From Xanthobacter autotrophicus (GTDB lineage: Bacteria > Pseudomonadota > Alphaproteobacteria > Rhizobiales > Xanthobacteraceae): a stretch of 39,250 nucleotides of DNA. A program made the translations under genes and the position numbers. Under the pieces are notes generated by a model, which was given only the letters and a program-made list of their open reading frames with translations, ran no database searches and was not told the DNA's origin. The DNA is taken from assembly GCF_030015065.1 (NCBI RefSeq), contig NZ_JAIVFN010000029.1, forward strand, positions 1-39,250, given 5' to 3'. Each line of letters begins with the position of its first letter. Position 1 is the stretch's first letter. Of the stretch, positions 7,445-16,389 are shown piece by piece.

Positions 7445-8293
7445 TCAGTGCGCCACGTTCTGCCAGACCTTCTTCTTGGTGAAGTAGAGAAGGCCCGACA
7501 GGACGACGAGGAAGATCATCACCTGGAAACCGATGCGCTTGCGCTGTTCCAAGTGCGGCTCGGCCACCCACATGAGGAAGGCGGAGACGTCTTCGGAATA
7601 CTGCTCAACGGTCTGAGGCGCGCCGTCGGAATATTCCACCTGGCCGTCGCTCAGCGGCTTCGGCATCGCGATTTGGTGGCCGGGGAAATACTGGTTGTAG
7701 TGCAACCCCGGCTGGACGTGGGCGTCCGCGGGGGCATCCACGTAGCCGGTGAGCAAAGCGTGGATATAGTCCACGCCGTGCTCCTGGTACTGGGTGAAGG
7801 CATCGGTGATGAAGCCGGGGAAGCCCACATGGTAGGAGCGGGCCTTGGCGATCACCGACAGGTCGGGCGGCAGAGCGCCGCCATTGGCCGCGCGAGCGGC
7901 ATTGTCGTTCGGGAACGGCGCGGGCCAGTGATCCGACAGGCGACCGGGACGCTGGAACATGTCGCCCGCATCGTTCGGACCGTCCGTGATCTGGTACTCG
8001 CTCGCCACCTGCTTGGCCTGGGCCTCGGTGAAGCCGGGGCCGCCCGGCGCGGCGAGGTTGCGGAAATAAAGGTAGTTCGCGGAGTGGCAGGCGCTGCACA
8101 CCTCCTTGAACACCTTGAAGCCGCGCTGGAGCTGGCCGCGGTCGTAGGTGCCGAACGGACCTGCGAACGACCAGGACATGCGATGCGGGCGGTTGTCGTG
8201 ACCGCCGCCCTCCGCCGCCGTGGCGCCGGACACGCCCGAGGCGAGGAGGAGCGCCGCCGCGACGGCACCGAAGAGACTGCTACGAATGGTCAT
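7445..8293 (-). CDS. petC: Cytochrome c1 of the bc1 complex
   Basis: A 282-residue periplasm-facing heme subunit that passes electrons from the Rieske protein to soluble cytochrome c. It has a signal peptide (residues 1-27, ending ATA-AE), the covalent heme motif CSACH at 66-70, and the axial methionine in QIAMPKPL (M210). A single C-terminal membrane anchor spans about 255-271 and is followed by a lysine-rich cytoplasmic tail. It is the last gene of petABC, 21 bases after petB, with GGAGAG upstream of the ATG. The operon terminator follows at 7397-7419. Confidence 0.96.
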   Translation of the reverse strand: MTIRSSLFGAVAAALLLASGVSGATAAEGGGHDNRPHRMSWSFAGPFGTYDRGQLQRGFKVFKEVCSACHSANYLYFRNLAAPGGPGFTEAQAKQVASEYQITDGPNDAGDMFQRPGRLSDHWPAPFPNDNAARAANGGALPPDLSVIAKARSYHVGFPGFITDAFTQYQEHGVDYIHALLTGYVDAPADAHVQPGLHYNQYFPGHQIAMPKPLSDGQVEYSDGAPQTVEQYSEDVSAFLMWVAEPHLEQRKRIGFQVMIFLVVLSGLLYFTKKKVWQNVAH

Positions 8294-8314
8294 TGCTGTT
8301 CTCTCCGCGCCGGC

Positions 8315-9589
8315 TCACTTGGTCTCGGGTCCGGCCGCACCGGCGACCACCATCGCTCCGCCCTTGCTCTTGGCGAGCACGGCATCCGCGATGGAGGCCG
8401 GCACGGGCTTCGGACGTTCGAACAGGCCGAGCAGCGGCAGGATGACGAGGAAGTGGGCGAAGTAATAGATGGTGAAGATGCGCGAGGCGATGACGTAGCC
8501 GCCCTCGGCCGGCTGCGAGCCGAGATAGCCGAGGCCGACGCACACCACCGCGAACACCCAGAAGAACTGCCGGAACAGCGGGCGATACTTGGCCGAGCGC
8601 ACCTTGGAGGTGTCGAGCCAGGGCAGGAAGGCCAGCACCGCAATGGCCGCGAACATGGCCAGCACGCCGCCGAGCTTGTCCGGAACCGAGCGCAGGATCG
8701 CGTAGAACGGCAGGTAATACCATTCGGGCACGATGTGGGCCGGGGTCGCAAGCGGGTTGGCCGGGATGTAGTTGTCCGAGTGGCCGAGATAGTTCGGAAT
8801 GTAGAAGATGAACCAGGAGAAAAAGATCAGGAACACCACCATGGCGAAGGTGTCCTTGATCGTGGCGTAGGGGGTGAAGGGCACCGAGTCCTTGGCCACG
8901 CTCTTGATGTCTACACCGTCCGGGTTGTTCTGGCCCACGTGGTGCAGCGCCCAGATATGCAGGCCCACCACGCCGGCGATCATGAACGGCAGCAGGTAGT
9001 GAAGCGAGAAGAAGCGGTTCAGCGTCGGCGCCCCCACCGAGTACCCGCCCCAGAGCCACTGCACGATGGTCTCGCCCACCAGCGGGATGGCCGAGAACAG
9101 ATTGGTGATCACGGTGGCGCCCCAGAAGGACATCTGGCCCCAGGGCAGCACATAGCCCATGAAGCCGGTGGCCATCATGAGCAGGTAGATGATGACGCCG
9201 AGGATCCACAGCACCTCGCGCGGGGCCTTGTAGGAGCCGTAATACATGCCGCGGAACATGTGAATGTACACCGCGATGAAGAACATGGAGGCGCCGTTGG
9301 CGTGGATGTAGCGGATGAGCCAGCCATAGCTCACGTCGCGCATGATGTGCTCGACGCGCTCGAAGGCCACCGGCGCATAGGCCACGTAGTGCATGGCGAG
9401 CACCACGCCGGACACGATCTGGCAGACCAGCATGAAGGTCAGGATCGCACCGAAGGTCCACATATAGTTGAGGTTCTTCGGCACCGGATAGGCGACTGCC
9501 GAGGAATGAATCAGCCCAACGATCGGCAAGCGGCTTTCGAACCACTGCGCGACCTTCCCCTTGGGCTGGTAAGTGGAATGTCCTTCCAT
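8315..9589 (-). CDS. petB: Cytochrome b of the bc1 complex
   Basis: A 424-residue integral membrane subunit that holds two b hemes and the quinol-oxidising and quinone-reducing sites. The heme ligands are visible as histidine pairs 14 apart on two helices (H96/H110 and H197/H211). The Qo-site PEWY motif is at 288-291. About eight hydrophobic segments are present, as in full-length alphaproteobacterial cytochrome b, and no residue of note is missing. The gene follows petA after 37 bases and precedes petC by 21, so it is co-transcribed. The ribosome binding site (AAAGG) is weak. Confidence 0.97.
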   Translation of the reverse strand: MEGHSTYQPKGKVAQWFESRLPIVGLIHSSAVAYPVPKNLNYMWTFGAILTFMLVCQIVSGVVLAMHYVAYAPVAFERVEHIMRDVSYGWLIRYIHANGASMFFIAVYIHMFRGMYYGSYKAPREVLWILGVIIYLLMMATGFMGYVLPWGQMSFWGATVITNLFSAIPLVGETIVQWLWGGYSVGAPTLNRFFSLHYLLPFMIAGVVGLHIWALHHVGQNNPDGVDIKSVAKDSVPFTPYATIKDTFAMVVFLIFFSWFIFYIPNYLGHSDNYIPANPLATPAHIVPEWYYLPFYAILRSVPDKLGGVLAMFAAIAVLAFLPWLDTSKVRSAKYRPLFRQFFWVFAVVCVGLGYLGSQPAEGGYVIASRIFTIYYFAHFLVILPLLGLFERPKPVPASIADAVLAKSKGGAMVVAGAAGPETK

Positions 9590-9626
9590 GGGTCCAACCT
9601 TTTTGAAAGCGGCGACGATGCGCGCG

Positions 9627-10154
9627 TCAGCCGATCACGATCTTGCTGTCGGATGTGAAAGCGTAGGGCGGCAGCTCCAGATTGAGCGGCGCCGGTCCCT
9701 GCCGGATGCGGCCGGACGTGTCATAGACCGAGCCGTGGCAGGGGCAGAACCAGCCGTTATACTGGCCCTGGTGGCCCAGCGGGACGCAGCCGAGATGGGT
9801 GCAGATGCCGATAACCACCAGCCACTGGTCCTTGCCCGGCTTCACGCGGTCCTGGTCGGGCTGGGGATCGGGCAGCGCGGAGAGGGGCACGTCCTGCGCC
9901 GACTTGATCTCCGCCGGCGTGCGGTGGGAGATGAAAATGGGCTTGCCGCGCCACTGCACGGTGACGATCTGGCCCTCGGCGATGGGGGACAGGTCCACTT
10001 CCGTGGTGGAGAGCGCGAGCACCGAGGCGTCGGGCTGCAGCTGGGAGATGAACGGCCACACCATCGCGGCGGCACCCACGGCGCCCACCGCGCCAGTCGC
10101 GATGTAGAGGAAGTCCCGACGCGTCGTCGTGTCCGACGTCTCCGTATGTGCCAC
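9627..10154 (-). CDS. petA: Rieske iron-sulfur subunit of the bc1 complex
   Basis: A 175-residue subunit anchored by an uncleaved Tat-type signal ([20 protein letters not shown], residues 11-30). The 2Fe-2S boxes are CTHLGC at 118-123 and CPCHGS at 137-142, with C118, H120, C137 and H140 as cluster ligands and C123/C139 as the disulfide. The start is taken at GTG 10154 because it gives the usual short N-terminus before the twin arginines and has GGGGA just upstream; a longer frame to 10244 adds sequence unlike the family. It is the first gene of petABC. The 268 bases to trmL on the other strand should hold both divergent promoters; I see no confident hexamers. Confidence 0.95.
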   Translation of the reverse strand: MAHTETSDTTTRRDFLYIATGAVGAVGAAAMVWPFISQLQPDASVLALSTTEVDLSPIAEGQIVTVQWRGKPIFISHRTPAEIKSAQDVPLSALPDPQPDQDRVKPGKDQWLVVIGICTHLGCVPLGHQGQYNGWFCPCHGSVYDTSGRIRQGPAPLNLELPPYAFTSDSKIVIG

Positions 10155-10422
10155 GGCGCAGTCCCCGATCTGTTGTCGTCTCGGCGCGCGACCGCAATCC
10201 ACCGGACCGCAGGCCACACGCGATGCACCACCGCACAAGCCCATGCGGCGCTACTTTCAAGGGCCTCTAATTGCACCCCCGCCCCATCTTGTCCAGATCA
10301 TGGCCGTGCGGCACGCGGTCCTGTCATAATCATGCCGCCCCGATCGGTCTTGCAGGCCCTGCGCAAATGGTGTCCACCTCCCGCCGGCCATTGCCGGCAA
10401 ACGCGCGAAAGGCCCGGCGCCC

Positions 10423-10881
10423 ATGATTCTCGCCCTCTATTGCCCGGACATTGCCCAAAATGCAGGCACCTGCTTGCGCACCGGGGCGTGCCTGGGCGTC
10501 GAGGTCCATCTCATCGAGCCGGCGGGCTTTCCGATGGGAGATGCGGGCTTCCGCCGCGCCGGCATGGACTATATCGACCAGGTGACGTGGCGCCGGCATC
10601 CCTCCTTCGATGCATTTGATGGGGAGCGCAGGGCCGCGGGGCGCCGTCTCGTCCTGTTCACCACGCGGGGCGCCGCGCCGCTCTTCGACTTCCGCTTCCG
10701 GCCCGACGACGTGCTGCTGTTCGGCCGGGAATCGGCCGGGGTTCCCGATGGGGTCCACGCCGCGGCCGACGCGCGCCTGCGCATTCCCATGCGGGCCGGC
10801 GTGCGCTCGCTCAACGTGGCGGTGAGCGCCGGCATCGCCATCGCGGAGGCCCTGCGCCAGACTGGCGGACTGCCGGAGTGA
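10423..10881 (+). CDS. trmL: tRNA (cytidine(34)-2'-O)-methyltransferase
   Basis: A 152-residue SPOUT-class methyltransferase that modifies the wobble nucleotide of tRNA-Leu isoacceptors using S-adenosylmethionine. It shows the trefoil-knot motifs: N-terminal [17 protein letters not shown], the FGRESAGVP loop at 100-108, and [19 protein letters not shown] at 128-146. The length is typical for TrmL, which lacks extra domains. AAAGG lies about 10 bases upstream of the ATG. hemF follows after 73 bases on the same strand, a pairing common in this bacterial group. Confidence 0.92.
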   Translation: MILALYCPDIAQNAGTCLRTGACLGVEVHLIEPAGFPMGDAGFRRAGMDYIDQVTWRRHPSFDAFDGERRAAGRRLVLFTTRGAAPLFDFRFRPDDVLLFGRESAGVPDGVHAAADARLRIPMRAGVRSLNVAVSAGIAIAEALRQTGGLPE

Positions 10882-10954
10882 GTCGCCTGCTTTCTTCCGC
10901 CATGCCGAGGCGGTAGAAGCCCGGGCCAAACGAACAAGACAGGCGGAGCGCCCC

Positions 10955-11896
10955 ATGTGTCCCTTCACTTCAGCGCCCGATGCGGCGCCCGACGCCACCG
11001 GCAATGCGGCGCTGGAGGAGCGCCGCGGCCGCGCCCGCTCCTGGTTCGAGGACCTGCAGGCTCGCATCATCGCCGCATTTGAGGCGCTGGAGGACGAGGC
11101 CGACAGCGCGCTCTATGCCGGCGCGCCCGGCCGATTCGTCCGCACCCCCTGGTCGCGCACCGACCATACCGGCGCGCCCGGCGGCGGCGGCACCATGGCG
11201 CTCATGCGCGGGCGCCTCTTCGAGAAGGTCGGGGTCCATACCTCCACCGTGTTCGGCGAGTTCGCGCCGGAGTTTCGCAGCCAGATCCCCGGTGCCGCGG
11301 AAGACCCGCGCTTCTGGGCCTCGGGCATCTCGCTCATCGCCCACATGGCGAACCCGAACGTGCCGGCGGTGCACATGAACACGCGCTTCGTGGTCACCAC
11401 CAAGGCGTGGTTCGGCGGCGGCGCGGACCTCACGCCCGTGCTCGCCCGCCGCCGCACCCAGGACGACCCGGACACGCAGGCCTTCCACGATGCCATGCGG
11501 GGCGCCTGCGCTACGCACCCCGTCGCCGACTATGAACGCTACAAGGCGTGGTGCGACGAGTATTTCTTCCTGAAGCACCGCAACGAGATGCGCGGCATCG
11601 GCGGCATCTTCTACGATTATCTCGACAGCGCCTCCTCCGGCACCGGCACCTGGGAGGAGGATTTCGCCTTCACCCGCGACGTGGGGCTCGCCTTCCTCGA
11701 CGTCTATCCCCGCCTGGTGCGCGCCAACATGGCCCGGCCGTGGAGCGACGAGGATCGCGAGGAACAGCTGGTGCGGCGGGGCCGCTACGTGGAATTCAAC
11801 CTGCTCTACGACCGCGGCACCATCTTCGGCCTGAAGACCGGCGGCAACGTGGATTCGATCCTCTCCTCCATGCCCCCGGTGGTGAAGTGGCCGTGA
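10955..11896 (+). CDS. hemF: Oxygen-dependent coproporphyrinogen III oxidase
   Basis: A 313-residue cytoplasmic enzyme of heme synthesis. It decarboxylates coproporphyrinogen III to protoporphyrinogen IX using O2. Family segments are plain: [19 protein letters not shown] at 73-91, HMNTRFV at 140-146, [10 protein letters not shown] at 152-161, and [20 protein letters not shown] at 277-296. The length matches the family. GGAG is 7 bases upstream of the start. Its oxygen dependence fits the aerobic respiratory chain encoded next door. A mosaic repeat begins 28 bases after the stop codon. Confidence 0.96.
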   Translation: MCPFTSAPDAAPDATGNAALEERRGRARSWFEDLQARIIAAFEALEDEADSALYAGAPGRFVRTPWSRTDHTGAPGGGGTMALMRGRLFEKVGVHTSTVFGEFAPEFRSQIPGAAEDPRFWASGISLIAHMANPNVPAVHMNTRFVVTTKAWFGGGADLTPVLARRRTQDDPDTQAFHDAMRGACATHPVADYERYKAWCDEYFFLKHRNEMRGIGGIFYDYLDSASSGTGTWEEDFAFTRDVGLAFLDVYPRLVRANMARPWSDEDREEQLVRRGRYVEFNLLYDRGTIFGLKTGGNVDSILSSMPPVVKWP

Positions 11897-11923
11897 TCCG
11901 CCCGTCATGAAGGCCGGCTAAGG

Positions 11924-12040
11924 CTAGATCGCGCGCCGATCAGCCTGCATCGCATGCTGGTCGGATAACGCGTCTCTATCATTACGTTAGAGGACGATTC
12001 ACCGATCGGAGCGAGTCAATCTGATCGGATCGTGCTCTAG
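11924..12040 (+). repeat. Mosaic palindromic repeat, near-complete copy
   Basis: About 117 bp bounded by CTAG at both ends, in the same orientation as the copy at 22831. It consists of a first palindrome (about 11927-11978, GATCAGCCTGC-ATC-GCATGCTGGTC at its centre), the linker TCATTACGTTAGAGG, and a second palindrome (about 11990-12038) ending AATCTGATCGGATCGTGCTC. The layout of two large palindromes joined by a linker resembles the intergenic mosaic elements of rhizobia. It fills the gap between hemF and the YodC-like gene. Confidence 0.7.
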
Positions 12041-12081
12041 CCGCGCGGCGTCGTGCTTCGACGACAGCGGGAGACACAGCC

Positions 12082-12306
12082 ATGGCCTTCGTGCCCGGAG
12101 ACATCGTCCAGCTCAAGTCCGGCAGCCCGGCCCTCACCGTGGTGACGGCGTCGGATACCGACGTGTCGGTGGTCTGGTTCGCCGAGGATTCCGGTGAGTT
12201 CCGCACCCATGCCCTGCCCGCCATCGCCCTCGACAAGCTCGAAGTCGCCGACTTCGACGACGAGGACGAAGACGACGAGGAGGACGAGGACGAGGACGAG
12301 GACTGA
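12082..12306 (+). CDS. YodC-like (DUF2158) small protein with acidic tail
   Basis: A 74-residue protein. The first 40 residues (FVPGDIVQLKSGSPALTVV and then VVWFAEDSGEFRTHALP) match the YodC/DUF2158 fold, a small beta-barrel-like domain of unknown function with one conserved tryptophan region. Residues 57-74 are almost purely Asp and Glu, encoded by a run of GAC/GAG codons that looks like replication-slippage expansion. GGGAG lies 8 bases upstream of the ATG. The gene is convergent with cca, and the stop codon sits inside a short tandem duplication. Confidence 0.8.
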   Translation: MAFVPGDIVQLKSGSPALTVVTASDTDVSVVWFAEDSGEFRTHALPAIALDKLEVADFDDEDEDDEEDEDEDED

Positions 12307-12352
12307 CCGCCTCCGGCGTCGGGGGTATAGGACTGACCGCCTCAGGCCTCGG
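12300..12352. repeat. Short tandem duplication at the convergent gene ends
   Basis: Two 23-bp units at 12300-12322 and 12330-12352 (core GGACTGACCGCCTC) are identical at 21 positions, with a period of 30. The first contains the stop codon of the YodC-like gene; the second contains the stop codon (minus strand, 12342-12344) of the CCA-adding enzyme. Confidence 0.7.
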
Positions 12353-13562
12353 ACGACATCTTCGCCGCCTCTGCCAGCAGCCTGGAGATGGCTGCGGGAT
12401 CGGACGGGAAATCAGCAGCGATCCATCGGGCCTCGGACCGTGCGAGGGCCGCGCCCAGCGCGCGGCCAGGCACAAGCCCGAGCGCCATCAGGTCCGCCGC
12501 GGCGAAAGGCGGACGCGGCGGCGTCCAGGCCGCAGCCATGGCCGCCACCGCCTCCATGCCGTCCCGGCCATGGGCGGCGGCAAGCAGCGCCAAATCGAGC
12601 GCCCCATCCACCCCTTCACGGTAGAGGAACGCCCGCACGGCGCGGCCATCGGGCAGGTCCGGCACCTTGCTGGACAAGGCCGCCAGCCGGCGCGCCTCCG
12701 CATTGGAGAGCCGCAGGCGATCCCGCAGGCGCACGGCGTCGTCGGCGACACGCACGGCGAGGGCCGCGAGGTGGCGGATCGCGTCCGGCTTGGCCTGCCA
12801 CGCCCGCTCCAGCGCCGCGAGCCGCGTGAAGGCTCCCACATCGGCGATCCCGGCGAGGAGCGGCTGGAGGAGCCCGGCATCGCTCATGACGGCGAGCGTC
12901 GCGGCGGCGCCGGGGGCGACCAGCAGTCTCAGCATCTCGGCCCGCACCCGCTCCCGCGACAAAGCGAGGAGCCCGGCCCGGCGCCGTACCGTGGCGGTGA
13001 AGGCCTCGCGATCCACCGCGCCGGCGCCAAAAGCGGCATGGAAACGGAACAGCCGCAGGATGCGCAGGTAATCCTCGCGGATGCGCGCGTCGGGATCGCC
13101 GATGAACCGGACCCGCCGGGCCGTCAGGTCCGGAAGCCCCCCCACCAGATCCACCACCGACCCGTCAGCCGTCGCATAGAGGGCGTTGAGGGTGAAGTCC
13201 CGCCGCTCGGCGTCGTGCAGCCAGCTGCGGCCGAAGCGCACCACGGCGCGGCGGCCGTCGGTTTCCATGTCCTCGCGCAGGGTGGTGACCTCATAAGCGT
13301 GGTGGTCGGCTACCACGGTCACGGTGCCGTGCTCGACACCGGTGGGCACCGGCTTCAGGCCCGCCTTGCGGGCGCGCTCGGCCACCACCTCCGGAACCGC
13401 GGTGGTGGCGATGTCCACGTCCGATACCGGCAGCCCGAGCAGCGTGTTGCGCACGGCGCCGCCCACCACGCGCGCCTCCTCCCCGTCCGCATTGAGCGCG
13501 GCGAGCACGGCCATGAGCCCCGGCGTCCGCCAGAAGGGCGCGCCCGCGACCGAGAGGCTCAT
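12342..13562 (-). CDS. cca: CCA-adding tRNA nucleotidyltransferase
   Basis: A 406-residue class II polymerase-beta-type nucleotidyltransferase, which adds or repairs the 3'-CCA of tRNA. The head domain has RVVGGAVRNTLLG at about 31-43, the catalytic DVD at 48-50 and RRDFTLNALYATADGSVVDL at 120-139, followed by RILRLFRFHAAFG at 168-180. Alphaproteobacterial proteins of this type have been annotated both as CCA-adding enzymes and as poly(A) polymerases; the isolated gene and length favour the CCA role. The start at 13562 overlaps the DUF6111 stop codon as ATGA, indicating translational coupling. A longer upstream frame is antisense noise over the neighbour. Confidence 0.9.
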   Translation of the reverse strand: MSLSVAGAPFWRTPGLMAVLAALNADGEEARVVGGAVRNTLLGLPVSDVDIATTAVPEVVAERARKAGLKPVPTGVEHGTVTVVADHHAYEVTTLREDMETDGRRAVVRFGRSWLHDAERRDFTLNALYATADGSVVDLVGGLPDLTARRVRFIGDPDARIREDYLRILRLFRFHAAFGAGAVDREAFTATVRRRAGLLALSRERVRAEMLRLLVAPGAAATLAVMSDAGLLQPLLAGIADVGAFTRLAALERAWQAKPDAIRHLAALAVRVADDAVRLRDRLRLSNAEARRLAALSSKVPDLPDGRAVRAFLYREGVDGALDLALLAAAHGRDGMEAVAAMAAAWTPPRPPFAAADLMALGLVPGRALGAALARSEARWIAADFPSDPAAISRLLAEAAKMSSEA

Positions 13563-13819
13563 TTGAAGCGCCCCGGCACGAACACGCCGTCCTCCATGTG
13601 GGCCGGCACGTAGCGGCTGCCGGGTGGGGCCACGTTGCCATGCTCGAACAGGAACAGGCCGGCGACCACGAGGGCCACGGCGGCGGCCGCCACCAGGGCG
13701 AGGGCGCGCGGCGACCAGTGCTCGGGCACAACGGAGCCCTTGGTGGCGAGCAGCAGCGCGCCGTAGAGCAGGAACGGCGTGAGGAAGAGCGCGAACTCGA
13801 CGAGGAAGCTGCGCAGCAT
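13559..13819 (-). CDS. DUF6111-family small membrane protein
   Basis: An 86-residue protein with two hydrophobic segments (about 7-27 and 42-60) and a short C-terminal tail ending in VFVPGRFK. It matches the small inner-membrane DUF6111 proteins that sit between a NUDIX hydrolase and the CCA-adding enzyme in many Hyphomicrobiales. Its start overlaps the NUDIX stop codon and its stop overlaps the cca start, each as ATGA, so the three are translated as a unit. The function is unknown. Confidence 0.82.
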   Translation of the reverse strand: MLRSFLVEFALFLTPFLLYGALLLATKGSVVPEHWSPRALALVAAAAVALVVAGLFLFEHGNVAPPGSRYVPAHMEDGVFVPGRFK

Positions 13820-14499
13820 CAGGCGTAGACCCTTTCGTAGAGGTTGCGCAGCATGCCTGCGGTCGCCCCCCAGATGTTCCGCCCTTCATAAGGCATGACG
13901 TAGAAATGGCGCAGCGTGCCCTTCCATTCGCGGGACTGGCGCTCGTGATTGCGTGGGCTCATGAGGAAGCCGAGGGGCACCTCGAACGCTTCCTCCACCT
14001 CCGCCGGGTTGAGGGTCAGCACGTAGGCGGGATCGACCAGGCCCACCACCGGCACGATCCAGAAGCCGGTGCCGGAAAGATAGCCGTCGAGATAGCCCAG
14101 CGGCCGCACGAGGCGGGACTCGAGCCCCACTTCCTCCCGCGCCTCACGCAGGGCGGCATCGAGGTCGTCCCGGTCGCCGGGATCCACGCGCCCGCCGGGA
14201 AAGGCGATCTGCCCGGCATGGTTCGAGAGGCTCGACGCGCGCAGGGTGAGGATGATGGTGGGCTCGGGCCGCGCCACCACGGGAACGAGCACCGCCGCGT
14301 GCCGTGGTAGCGCCGCCGGCGCGAGGCCTTCCTTTTCCGGCTGAAGGGCATGGTCGCCATTGAGGCCGAGGAACGCCGCCGGCGAATAGAAGGGCGGCGG
14401 CGCGGGGGAAAGGCGGGCCGCGGCGCGGGCGAGGAAATCGGAGAGGGCGTCGGACGCTCCCGTCGCGGCGAGAACGTCCACGTCGGAATCGTGCATCAT
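13819..14499 (-). CDS. NUDIX hydrolase, CoA pyrophosphatase type
   Basis: A 226-residue hydrolase with a full Nudix box at about 102-127 (GGRVDPGDRDD, then REAREEVGLE). It is preceded by the UPF0035 signature LRASSLSNHAGQIAFPGG, which marks the CoA pyrophosphatase subgroup. These enzymes cleave coenzyme A or its oxidised forms to 3',5'-ADP and phosphopantetheine. The N-terminal 60 residues are less conserved. The start overlaps the DUF1285 stop; two consecutive ATG codons (14499 and 14496) are both possible. It is the second gene of a four-gene operon. Confidence 0.88.
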   Translation of the reverse strand: MMHDSDVDVLAATGASDALSDFLARAAARLSPAPPPFYSPAAFLGLNGDHALQPEKEGLAPAALPRHAAVLVPVVARPEPTIILTLRASSLSNHAGQIAFPGGRVDPGDRDDLDAALREAREEVGLESRLVRPLGYLDGYLSGTGFWIVPVVGLVDPAYVLTLNPAEVEEAFEVPLGFLMSPRNHERQSREWKGTLRHFYVMPYEGRNIWGATAGMLRNLYERVYA

Positions 14500-15134
14500 T
14501 CGGCAATATCCAAATCGGCTCCGAGATCTGCCGCCGGCAGTATGGGATAGAATACGCCGGCCGAAGCCACCCCGAACATGGGGATGCCGCCTTCCGCGCG
14601 CACCTCCCCCTCGCCCATGAGGTCGAGATGCACCGCCCGGGTCAGCCGCGCATCGAGTCCGCGCCGCACATGGATATAGGGCACCACCTCGCCCGGGGCG
14701 CCACCGGGCACGAAGCGCAGGGCATGGCCGGGGCCACAGCGCACGAGATCATCCAGATTGGTGCGAAAAACCAGGGTGCGGCCCTCGGCCGCATCCTCCG
14801 CAGCCATTTCCACGGCGAGGAAGGGAGCGTCCTCCACCTGAATGCCCACCTTTTCCACCGGCGTCTTCAGCACATAGCGCTCGCCTTCCCGCGCCAGAAC
14901 CGAAGCGAACAGGCGCACCAGCGCCGGCCGGCCGATGGGCGTGCCCATATAGTGCCAGCTGCCGTTCGCCTTGATGGCAAGGTCCATCTCGCCGCAATCG
15001 GGCGGGTCCCAATCCTCCACCGGCGCGGGGCCGCGGCCGCCGGAGTCGCGCACCGCGGCCATCAGCGCCTCGAGCCGGCCGGCGGCTGGCGTGCCAACGG
15101 TTTCGGCAGCGGACTTCGGGTCATCCCCCGGCAT
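14496..15134 (-). CDS. DUF1285 family protein
   Basis: A 212-residue cytoplasmic protein of the DUF1285 family, recognised by the run DLAIKANGSWHYMGTPIGRP and the later FRTNLDDLVRCGPGHALRF. Structural studies describe this family as two small beta-rich domains; its role is not established. The start at 15134 has GGGAAG just upstream, and the frame beyond is not protein-like. It is the first gene of the DUF1285 - NUDIX - DUF6111 - cca operon and is divergent from moxR across 253 bases that must hold both promoters. Confidence 0.88.
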   Translation of the reverse strand: MPGDDPKSAAETVGTPAAGRLEALMAAVRDSGGRGPAPVEDWDPPDCGEMDLAIKANGSWHYMGTPIGRPALVRLFASVLAREGERYVLKTPVEKVGIQVEDAPFLAVEMAAEDAAEGRTLVFRTNLDDLVRCGPGHALRFVPGGAPGEVVPYIHVRRGLDARLTRAVHLDLMGEGEVRAEGGIPMFGVASAGVFYPILPAADLGADLDIAE

Positions 15135-15387
15135 TGATCTTCCCTCCCGCAGGGCCGGCGGCCTTCCAAAGCCATGGCCCCTCGCGACGACGTGAGCGGC
15201 CCGCCTCCGGGACGGCCGGAGCGGGGCTCGACGCGCGTCGATCTTATCGTAAGCTCTCTGTCCGGGTGGCGCGACCTTTGCTAAGCCGAATCCGGAGTTT
15301 GGCACGGGCCTGTGGCCGGGGGCGTTTTGTTGCCGCTTTTTGCGGCAAGCCTGTCCGGAAGGCGCGTGGCGTAATGGAGAAGCGGAC

Positions 15388-16389
15388 ATGTCGGCTGCCG
15401 GCGAGACCTTCGACCTCGACCAGATGATCATCCGCAACGCGGAAGCCGCCGCAGCCCATGTGAAAGCGGCGCGCACCGCCATCTCCTCGGTCATCTTCGG
15501 CCAGGAGACCGTGGTGGAGCGGGCGCTCATCACCATCCTCGCCGGGGGCCATGCGCTGCTGGTGGGCGTGCCGGGCCTCGCCAAGACCAAGCTGGTGGAG
15601 ACCATGGGCACCGTGCTGGGCCTCGACGCCCGCCGCGTCCAGTTCACCCCGGACCTCATGCCGTCCGACATCCTGGGCTCCGAGGTGCTTGAGGAATCCG
15701 CCGGCGGGCGGCGCGCCTTCCGCTTCATCAAGGGGCCGATCTTCGCCCAGCTGCTGATGGCCGACGAGATCAACCGCGCCTCGCCCCGCACCCAGTCGGC
15801 GCTGCTTCAGGCCATGCAGGAATACCACGTGACGGTGGCCGGCGAGCGCCACGACCTGCCCAAGCCCTTCCATGTGCTCGCGACCCAGAATCCGCTGGAG
15901 CAGGAGGGCACCTATCCCCTGCCCGAGGCGCAGCTCGACCGCTTCCTGATGGAAATCGACGTGGATTACCCGGACCGCGACGCGGAACGGCGCATCCTGT
16001 TCGAGACCACCTCCGCCGAGGAGCAGAAACCCCGCGCCGCCATGACGGTGGACGACCTCATCTCGGCCCAGCGCCTGGTGCGCCGCCTGCCGGTGGGCGA
16101 ATCGGTGGTGGAAGCCATCCTCACCCTGGTGCGCTCCGCCCGTCCCGGCGCCGAGGGGCCGGAGCAGCGCTACATCGCCTGGGGCCCCGGCCCCCGCGCC
16201 AGCCAGGCGCTGATGCTCGCCGTGCGCGCCCGCGCCCTGCTGGACGGGCGCTACGCCCCGTCACTCGACGACGTGATGGCGCTGGCCGAGCCGGTGCTGA
16301 AGCACCGCATGGCCCTCACCTTTGCCGCCCGCGCGGAAGGCGAGAGCATCGCCCACATCATCCGCCGCCTCACCGAGCGCCTCGGGTGA
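15388..16389 (+). CDS. MoxR-family AAA+ ATPase
   Basis: A 333-residue MoxR-type AAA+ ATPase. Walker A is GVPGLAKT at 60-67, Walker B LLMADEI at 122-128, sensor 1 ATQNP at 165-169, and the arginine-finger region EAQLDRF at 180-186. MoxR proteins act as chaperones for the assembly or activation of partner proteins carrying VWA-like domains. GGAGA lies 8 bases upstream of ATG 15388. It is the first gene of a tightly coupled operon with DUF58 and two large membrane proteins, which are its likely clients. Confidence 0.93.
   Translation: MSAAGETFDLDQMIIRNAEAAAAHVKAARTAISSVIFGQETVVERALITILAGGHALLVGVPGLAKTKLVETMGTVLGLDARRVQFTPDLMPSDILGSEVLEESAGGRRAFRFIKGPIFAQLLMADEINRASPRTQSALLQAMQEYHVTVAGERHDLPKPFHVLATQNPLEQEGTYPLPEAQLDRFLMEIDVDYPDRDAERRILFETTSAEEQKPRAAMTVDDLISAQRLVRRLPVGESVVEAILTLVRSARPGAEGPEQRYIAWGPGPRASQALMLAVRARALLDGRYAPSLDDVMALAEPVLKHRMALTFAARAEGESIAHIIRRLTERLG

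Noticed and set aside
7364-9658. A 764-codon plus-strand frame antisense to petB and petC
   Set aside because: The cytochrome b and c1 genes on the minus strand carry all catalytic motifs; the antisense translation is rich in His, Glu and Arg with no recognisable domain.
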